Of a stretch of DNA of 10,376 bases, positions 6,547-10,376 are shown piece after piece. Each line of letters opens with the position of its first letter. The stretch's first letter is position 1. The notes under the pieces were generated by a model. The model was not told where the DNA came from. It saw only the letters and a program-made list of their open reading frames with translations, and did no database searches. This stretch comes from Patulibacter sp041648495 (GTDB lineage Bacteria > Actinomycetota > Thermoleophilia > Solirubrobacterales > Solirubrobacteraceae), in assembly GCA_041648495.1 (NCBI GenBank), contig JBAZOW010000124.1, forward strand, positions 1-10,376, read 5' to 3'. The position numbers and the translations under genes were made by a program.

Positions 6547-7065
6547 ATGGGTCGTCCGACCTATCGTGCTCCGGTACCACTCGCTGCGACGCACCGGCTC
6601 GATCGATTCTCGTGCCGATCGATCGAGCAGACCACATGGCTGAACGAGTACGCGCGGCCGGCGATGGCCACGGGCACCGCACGGACCACGGTCGTCACGC
6701 TGACCGACGAAACCACGGTCGTCGGCTTCTACGGGTGGGGCATGTCCCGCATCGCCGTCGATGATGCCCCGGCTCGGATGCGGAAGGGTGCCGGCCGGTA
6801 CCCGCAGCCGGTGGCGCTGCTCGCTCGGCTGGGCGTGGATGAGCGCCACGAGGGGCACGGCCTCGGGGCAGCGCTGCTGGCCGATGTCGTGCTCCGTCTG
6901 GTCGCGGTCGCGGATCAGATCGGCTGCCGAGGACTCTTGATCCATTGCGAGAGCAACCAAGCCCGGGCGTTCTATCGCCACCTCGTGCCGGAGCTTGAAA
7001 CGAGCCCCTCCGATCCGCTCCACCTGGTGCTGCTGGTCAAGGACGCGCGGCGGTCGCTGCGGTAA
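6547..7065 (+). CDS. tacT: TacT-type GNAT acetyltransferase toxin
   Basis: Toxin of 172 aa. TacT-family enzymes use acetyl-CoA to acetylate the amino acid on charged tRNAs and so block translation. The N-terminal region HRLDRFSCRSIEQTTWLNEYA (16-36) matches the usual start of this family. GFYGWGM (60-66) forms a core strand. The acetyl-CoA pyrophosphate loop RHEGHGLG is at 100-107, and the CESNQARAFYRH block (134-145) holds the tyrosine (Y143) at the position used in catalysis. The ending LVLLVKDARRSL is also typical. The gene starts 12 bases after the tacA stop, with no good Shine-Dalgarno, so it probably depends on translation of the antitoxin. An 11-bp hairpin lies within codons 17-28. All key residues are present, so the toxin looks intact. 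Confidence 0.9.
   Translation: MGRPTYRAPVPLAATHRLDRFSCRSIEQTTWLNEYARPAMATGTARTTVVTLTDETTVVGFYGWGMSRIAVDDAPARMRKGAGRYPQPVALLARLGVDERHEGHGLGAALLADVVLRLVAVADQIGCRGLLIHCESNQARAFYRHLVPELETSPSDPLHLVLLVKDARRSLR
6597..6628. repeat. Perfect 11-bp inverted repeat inside the 5' end of tacT
   Basis: GCTCGATCGAT (6597-6607) is mirrored exactly by ATCGATCGAGC (6618-6628) across a 10-base loop. The mRNA could form a stable stem-loop about 50 bases after the toxin start codon. It lies wholly in coding sequence and rests on GATC/CGAT tetramers that are common in this genome, so its function is uncertain. Confidence 0.6.
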
Positions 7066-7132
7066 GCCTCTACGGGCAACGGTCGTAGCGCCGTACGCGA
7101 CAAATCGCGCCGATCGTGCGTCCGTCCGCGGA

Positions 7133-7138
7133 TAGGAT
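7133..7138 (+). promoter_or_regulatory. Probable -10 element of trpB
   Basis: TAGGAT fits the TANGAT pattern of the other promoters in this window and lies 41 bases before the trpB ATG. No convincing -35 is seen 16-18 bp upstream. The rest of the 114-base gap after tacT holds only a small 5-bp hairpin (7096-7109) without a T-run, so no firm terminator for the toxin operon is visible. Confidence 0.35.
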
Positions 7139-7179
7139 CGCGGCAGTACTCACCCCGACCCGCGAAGGGCGCCGACCGC

Positions 7180-8544
7180 ATGTCCGAACCGACGAAGATC
7201 CTGCTCACCGAGGACCAGATCCCGACGTCGTGGATCAACGTCCTGCCGGAGCTTCCCGGCGGCGCGCTGCCGCCGCTGCACCCGGGCACGATGCAGCCCG
7301 CCGGTCCGGAAGATCTCGCGGCGCTGTTCCCGATGGCCGTGATCGAGCAGGAGGTCTCGTCGGAGCATGAGATCAAGATCCCCGATGCCGTCCGCGAGGC
7401 GCTCGGGCTGTGGCGGCCGACGCCGATGTACCGGGCCCGCGGCCTGGAAGCGGCGATCGGCACCCGTTCGCGGATCTACTACAAGTACGAGGGCGTCTCG
7501 CCGGCCGGTTCGCACAAGCCCAACAGCGCGATCGCGCAGGCGTACTACAACCAGCAGGCCGGGATCACCAAGCTGACCACCGAGACCGGGGCCGGCCAGT
7601 GGGGCTCGGCGCTGTCGTTCGCCGGAGCCAAGTTCGGGATCGACGTCGAGATCTACATGGTCGGCTCGTCGTACGACCAGAAGCCGTACCGCCGCTCGAT
7701 GATGCAGACCTGGGGCGCCCAGGTCCACCGCTCGCCGAGCGACCGGACCGAGGCCGGCAAGGCCAACGCCGAGTTCTCCACCGGCTCGCTGGGGATCGCG
7801 ATCAGCGAGGCCGTCGAGCTGGCCGCCCAGCGTCCCGATACCAACTACTCGCTCGGCTCGGTGCTCAACCACGTGCTGCTGCACCAGACCGTGATCGGGC
7901 AGGAGACGATCGCGCAGCTGGCGATCGCCGGGGAGACCCCGGACGTGGTCGTCGCGGCGGCCGGCGGCGGATCGAACTTCGCCGGGATCGCCTTCCCGTG
8001 GTGGCGCGAGAAGCGGCGCCGCGGCCTGTCGACGCGGTTCGTCGCGACCGAGCCGGCGGCCTGCCCGACCCTGACCCAGGGCGTCTACGGCTACGACTTC
8101 GGCGACGCGTCCGGCCTGACCCCGCTGCTGCCGATGCACACGCTCGGCCACGGCTTCGTGCCCCCGCCCGTCCACGCCGGCGGCCTGCGGTACCACGGGA
8201 TGGCCCCGCTGGTCTCGGCGCTGGTCCAGGCCGGCGAGGTCGAGGCGCGGGCGATCCGCCAGAACGAGACCTTCGAGGCGGCGCTGACCTTCTCGCGGAC
8301 CGAGGGGATCATTCCGGCGCCGGAGTCGGCGCACGCGATCCGCTCGGCGATCATCGAGGCGCAGCAGGCGGACGAGGCGGGCGAGGAGCGCGTGATCCTC
8401 TTCCTGCTGTCGGGTCACGGGCACTTCGACCTGGCGGCCTACGACCAGTACCTGGCCGGCACGCTCGAGGACCCGGAGTTCTCGTCGGCCGAGCGCGACC
8501 GCGCGCTCGAGGAGCTGCCGAAGGGCGCCCCGGCGATCGCCTGA
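7180..8544 (+). CDS. trpB: TrpB2-type tryptophan synthase beta subunit, PLP-dependent
   Basis: PLP enzyme of 454 aa that joins indole and L-serine to make L-tryptophan. The length, and an N-terminal region of about 75 residues before the WRPTPMYRA block (78-86), mark it as the TrpB2 class rather than the roughly 400-residue TrpB1. Visible residues: Schiff-base lysine K113 in GSHKPNSA; ETGAGQWG (135-142) with the catalytic glutamate E135; the phosphate-binding GGGSNFAG (262-269); EPAACPTL (291-298); and SGHGHFD (411-417), the cofactor ring-nitrogen region. The ATG at 7180 has AAGGG ten bases upstream. No trpA or other trp gene lies nearby, so it is an orphan copy; such copies are thought to salvage indole or act on hydroxy-amino acids, and which applies here cannot be told. 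A strong hairpin follows the stop. Confidence 0.93.
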   Translation: MSEPTKILLTEDQIPTSWINVLPELPGGALPPLHPGTMQPAGPEDLAALFPMAVIEQEVSSEHEIKIPDAVREALGLWRPTPMYRARGLEAAIGTRSRIYYKYEGVSPAGSHKPNSAIAQAYYNQQAGITKLTTETGAGQWGSALSFAGAKFGIDVEIYMVGSSYDQKPYRRSMMQTWGAQVHRSPSDRTEAGKANAEFSTGSLGIAISEAVELAAQRPDTNYSLGSVLNHVLLHQTVIGQETIAQLAIAGETPDVVVAAAGGGSNFAGIAFPWWREKRRRGLSTRFVATEPAACPTLTQGVYGYDFGDASGLTPLLPMHTLGHGFVPPPVHAGGLRYHGMAPLVSALVQAGEVEARAIRQNETFEAALTFSRTEGIIPAPESAHAIRSAIIEAQQADEAGEERVILFLLSGHGHFDLAAYDQYLAGTLEDPEFSSAERDRALEELPKGAPAIA

Positions 8545-8551
8545 CGCAGTC

Positions 8552-8591
8552 GGGCCGGGGCGGACGGTCCCGCCCCGGTCCGCCCCGGCCC
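8552..8591 (+). terminator. GC-rich terminator-like hairpin after trpB
   Basis: A 14-bp perfect inverted repeat, GGGCCGGGGCGGAC (8552-8565) against GTCCGCCCCGGCCC (8578-8591), with a 12-base loop, begins 7 bases after the trpB stop. The stem is nearly all G-C pairs. No T-run follows, so it would be an unconventional hairpin terminator of the sort common in very GC-rich genomes. Confidence 0.65.
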
Positions 8592-8603
8592 CGGCCCCGG
8601 CCC
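8583..8603. repeat. Short tandem CCCCGG repeat
   Basis: Three perfect CCCCGG units (8583-8600) plus a partial fourth overlap the right arm of the hairpin. The array lies in the 193-base gap between trpB and the dehydratase gene. It is a simple-sequence tract that could vary in copy number; no function is claimed. Confidence 0.6.
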
Positions 8604-8682
8604 GCCTGGCCGACCCTAGCCCGACGTGTGCGATGCGGTCGGCCCGAGGGCCACGATCGCCCGCCGCCGGTCTTGGCCACGG

Positions 8683-8713
8683 GTGAACGGTTTGCGTGCG
8701 GCGTTCCGTTCAC
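8683..8713. promoter_or_regulatory. Inverted repeat upstream of the dehydratase gene
   Basis: GTGAACGG (8683-8690) and CCGTTCAC (8706-8713) form a perfect 8-bp inverted repeat with a 15-base centre, ending 24 bases before the start codon. The position suits an operator, and the arms lie about two helical turns apart (23 bp centre to centre). No convincing -35/-10 pair was found beside it. Confidence 0.4.
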
Positions 8714-8737
8714 GCCCGGTCGGGGTAGACGGAGGAC

Positions 8738-9052
8738 ATGGCCAGCCCCGCATCCGACGACCAGATCCAGACGTGGCTCGGCGATCACGGCGCGTGGTCG
8801 TATGACGCCGAGCGCAAGGCCTTGGAGCGGATCTTCAAGTTCGCCGACTTCGTCGAGGCGTTCGGCTTCATGACCGTGGTCGCGATCCGCGCGCAGGAGC
8901 TGAACCATCACCCGGACTGGTCGAACTCCTACGACACCGTGGACGTCGAGCTGACCACCCACGACGCCGACGCGGTGACCGAGAGAGACTTCGAGCTGGC
9001 CGCGTTCATGGACGAGTGGGCGGCGAAGCACGGGGCGAAGGACGCGGATTGA
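8738..9052 (+). CDS. Pterin-4a-carbinolamine dehydratase (PCD/DCoH family)
   Basis: Small cytosolic enzyme of 104 aa that removes water from 4a-hydroxytetrahydropterin so that the cofactor used by aromatic amino-acid hydroxylases can be recycled. The family signature is clear: ELNHHPDW (54-61) with H57 and H58, followed by YDTVDVELTTHD (65-76) with H75. The 18-residue spacing matches the catalytic histidine triad known for the mammalian enzyme. The start must be the ATG at 8738, because an in-frame TAG sits 12 bases upstream. A GGAGG (8731-8735) is present but only two bases from the ATG, closer than usual. No aromatic hydroxylase gene is nearby, so the physiological partner is unknown; some bacterial members act without one. 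It stands alone, with gaps on both sides. Confidence 0.92.
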   Translation: MASPASDDQIQTWLGDHGAWSYDAERKALERIFKFADFVEAFGFMTVVAIRAQELNHHPDWSNSYDTVDVELTTHDADAVTERDFELAAFMDEWAAKHGAKDAD

Positions 9053-9065
9053 GCGTCGTGTCGAG

Positions 9066-9089
9066 GGCGGGCAGCTACGCGCACCCGCC
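9066..9089 (+). terminator. Weak hairpin after the dehydratase gene
   Basis: GGCGGG (9066-9071) pairs with CCCGCC (9084-9089) across a 12-base loop, 13 bases after the stop codon. There is no T-run, so this is only a possible terminator. The rest of the 127-base gap before vapB holds nothing recognised except the vapB promoter/operator. Confidence 0.3.
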
Positions 9090-9144
9090 TACGGAAGGCG
9101 CAAGATCTTCGCGGTCCCGCGGCGAGTGCGACACGCGCCGCCCG

Positions 9145-9173
9145 TAGTTTTGTAGCACTATCGGTGCTACATT
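9145..9173 (+). promoter_or_regulatory. vapBC promoter with embedded inverted-repeat operator
   Basis: TGTAGCAC (9151-9158) and GTGCTACA (9164-9171) form a perfect 8-bp inverted repeat around a 5-base centre. The right arm overlaps a -10-like TACATT (9168-9173), with a weak -35 (TAGTTT, 9145-9150) 17 bp upstream. Transcription would begin near 9180, the A of the vapB start codon, so the mRNA appears leaderless. Binding of the VapB-VapC complex to the repeat would block the -10, the usual autorepression of such modules. Confidence 0.7.
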
Positions 9174-9179
9174 CGGTGT

Positions 9180-9455
9180 ATGGAGCAGATCGGAGTGCGT
9201 GAGCTACGCCAGCACGCGAGCCAGTACCTGCACCGGGTCCAGCAGGGGGAGACCATGGAGGTCACCCAGCGAGGTCGTCCGGTCGCCCGGCTGGTGCCTC
9301 TGGAGCCGGCATCTACCGCGCGCGAACGATTGATCGCTGCCGGCGGGCTGCGACCGGCGTCCCGGCCGTTCGTCCTTCCGAGTCGGGCGCCATTGCCGCC
9401 CGGTGCCCCCGATATCGCGACGGTGCTCGACGACCTGCGCGAGGACCGCGGGTGA
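9180..9455 (+). CDS. vapB: VapB antitoxin, Phd/YefM family
   Basis: Antitoxin of 91 aa. The N-terminal half is a Phd/YefM DNA-binding domain: IGVRELRQHASQYLHRVQQG (4-23) followed by EVTQRGRPVARLVPL (27-41), the typical strand-helix order with the RGRPVA turn. The C-terminal half is Pro/Ala-rich and ends in an acidic-basic helix, VLDDLREDR (82-90), which in relatives sits in the toxin active-site groove. The ATG at 9180 coincides with the predicted transcription start, so no ribosome-binding site is expected. The stop overlaps the vapC start as GTGA, so the two proteins are translationally coupled. The Phd-type antitoxin with a PIN toxin is a common pairing in actinobacteria. Confidence 0.92.
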   Translation: MEQIGVRELRQHASQYLHRVQQGETMEVTQRGRPVARLVPLEPASTARERLIAAGGLRPASRPFVLPSRAPLPPGAPDIATVLDDLREDRG

Positions 9456-9859
9456 TCTATCTCGATTCGTCGGCGATCCTCAAATTGGTCTTCGACGAGG
9501 CCGAGAGCGCCGCGTTGGCCGAGTGGTTTGCTCCCACCGCGTCGAGGGTGCCACCAGTGAGCAGCGAGCTGGCACGCATCGAGGTGCTCCGCGGATGCCG
9601 CAGGGTCGATCCGCGTTCTCTGCCCGCCGCCCGCACCCTGCTGGCGGGTCTCGATTTGATCCCGATCTCTGCCGATGTCGTGGATCTCGCGACCGAGATC
9701 GGAGATGGGCTACTGCGGAGCCTCGATGCGATTCACCTCGCCAGTGCCGCGGGAATGGGCGACGAGCTCACGACGTTCGTCACCTACGACCATCGGCTGG
9801 CGGGTGCTGCTGTCACCGAAGGGCTAGCCGTCGCCTCGCCCGGCGTCTCCGGCGGCTAG
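9452..9859 (+). CDS. vapC: VapC toxin, PIN-domain ribonuclease
   Basis: Toxin of 135 aa, a magnesium-dependent endoribonuclease of the PIN family; VapC proteins usually cut tRNA or rRNA. The four acidic active-site residues are all present: D5 in YLDSSAILK, E44 in ARIEVLR, D92 in LDAIHLA and D113 in TYDHRL. The length is normal and the fold appears complete, so the toxin should be active. It starts at GTG 9452, overlapping the vapB stop; no separate ribosome-binding site is needed. The specific RNA target cannot be read from sequence. The gene faces the hydrolase gene, with a short hairpin between the two ends. Codon use is more relaxed than in trpB, as for the other toxin-antitoxin module. 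Confidence 0.93.
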   Translation: MIYLDSSAILKLVFDEAESAALAEWFAPTASRVPPVSSELARIEVLRGCRRVDPRSLPAARTLLAGLDLIPISADVVDLATEIGDGLLRSLDAIHLASAAGMGDELTTFVTYDHRLAGAAVTEGLAVASPGVSGG

Positions 9860-9876
9860 AACCGACCTCGCTCGCT

Positions 9877-9895
9877 CGACCGGTGTCGCCGGTCG
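9877..9895. terminator. Short hairpin between convergent genes
   Basis: CGACCGG (9877-9883) pairs with CCGGTCG (9889-9895) around loop TGTCG, in the 50-base gap between the vapC stop and the hydrolase stop. Its position between convergent genes suits a bidirectional terminator. No T-run is present on either side. Confidence 0.45.
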
Positions 9896-9909
9896 CTGAG
9901 TATCGGCGA

Positions 9910-10376
9910 CTACTGCGACCCGGGTCCGTCGGGTTCGGATCCGCCCTCGCCCGTCCGCTCCCGCACGAACACGATCGTTCGCCGCAGGACGTCCTGGCCC
10001 GCCTCGGTGTCCAGGTTGAACTGGAACTCGTGGGGCAGCTTCGGGCGGTAGTCGTCGGGGAAGAACGCGGTCTCGACGTCGACGCCCAGGCCCTGCAGTC
10101 GCTCGGCCAGCGGCTTCGACTGGCCGTCGGTCAGCGGGTCGGCGTTGCCGCCGGCGATGAACGCGGTCGGGAAGTCCTTCGTCACGTGGCCGTAGCTGGA
10201 GAACTGTTGGAGCACGTTCGACTTCGGGTCTCCCGATCCGGTGTAGGAGAGGATGATCGACTTGATCGCCCAGGCGATGATCGGGTTCTTGCTGCCGAGG
10301 AACCGCTCGGCGTCGTAGATCCCGCAGTGCAGCAGCACGCCGCGCAGCTGTTCCGGCGTCATCTTGGGGGACAGGC
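9910..10376 (-). CDS. Alpha/beta-hydrolase (esterase-like), partial: C-terminal part only
   Basis: C-terminal portion of a serine hydrolase, cut by the right edge. The frame is open past the ATG at 10362 and continues to the edge with LSPK before it, so that ATG is probably internal. The segment LRGVLLHCGIYD is the strand that normally follows the nucleophile region. Then come AFIAGGNADPLTDG, with the likely catalytic aspartate (codon 10138-10140), and LPHEFQF, with the likely catalytic histidine (codon 10030-10032). The spacing fits alpha/beta-hydrolase-fold esterases. The GxSxG nucleophile and oxyanion motif lie outside the window. The substrate cannot be inferred. The last 20 residues are a Gly/Pro/Glu-rich tail. 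A lipase/esterase of the acetyl-hydrolase or feruloyl-esterase-like groups is most likely. Confidence 0.85.
   Translation of the reverse strand, partial: LSPKMTPEQLRGVLLHCGIYDAERFLGSKNPIIAWAIKSIILSYTGSGDPKSNVLQQFSSYGHVTKDFPTAFIAGGNADPLTDGQSKPLAERLQGLGVDVETAFFPDDYRPKLPHEFQFNLDTEAGQDVLRRTIVFVRERTGEGGSEPDGPGSQ

Noticed and set aside
6058..7023. Minus-strand frame whose C-terminal part reads GFEPANGGYPLPVFKTGAF
   Set aside because: This phrase is the translation of the antisense strand of the tRNA-Ser gene, a well-known spurious protein; the remainder mirrors tacA and tacT.
7150..8424. Minus-strand open frame of 424 codons, plus the plus-strand frame 7410-8873
   Set aside because: Both overlap trpB in other frames; compositionally biased and without domains.
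8351..9031. Minus-strand open frame of 226 codons
   Set aside because: Covers the trpB terminator, the repeat and the antisense of the dehydratase gene; no protein features.
1..10376. CRISPR array, insertion sequence or prophage remnants
   Set aside because: No regularly spaced repeats, transposase, integrase or phage structural motifs were found in any frame.

Overview
The window is GC-rich, tightly packed bacterial DNA with GTG starts, GTGA gene overlaps and little classical Shine-Dalgarno sequence. This suggests a high-GC actinobacterium. The gene set (TrpB2-type tryptophan synthase, Abi-alpha-like protein beside a DUF445 membrane protein, TacAT and VapBC modules) would fit Thermoleophilia/Solirubrobacterales, but that placement is inference and was not tested.

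Left third (1-3685, minus strand): the sbcD-sbcC DNA-repair operon. SbcC (cut by the left edge) has its Walker A, Q-loop and CPVC zinc hook. SbcD has all its phosphoesterase motifs plus an unusual linker of about 78 residues that carries a clamp-binding-like TLSLF peptide.

Centre (3686-5979, plus strand): a 123-bp divergent regulatory region, then a two-gene operon with a GTGA overlap. It encodes an Abi-alpha/DUF4393-like protein and a DUF445 integral membrane protein with an internal duplication. This pair is the best candidate here for an undescribed system. It is divergent from the SbcCD nuclease and possibly co-regulated with it.

Right half (5980-10376): a tRNA-Ser(UGA) gene, directly followed by a TacA-TacT type II toxin-antitoxin module with a clear promoter and operator-like repeats. 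Next come an orphan trpB2 with a strong GC-rich terminator hairpin, and a small pterin-4a-carbinolamine dehydratase gene. A VapB(Phd)-VapC toxin-antitoxin pair follows, with a perfect inverted-repeat operator and an apparently leaderless transcript. Last is the C-terminal part of an alpha/beta-hydrolase on the minus strand, cut by the right edge.

The two toxin-antitoxin modules bracket housekeeping metabolic genes downstream of a tRNA, so this half looks like a small accessory insertion zone in otherwise core chromosome. No CRISPR array, insertion sequence, origin or rRNA was seen.
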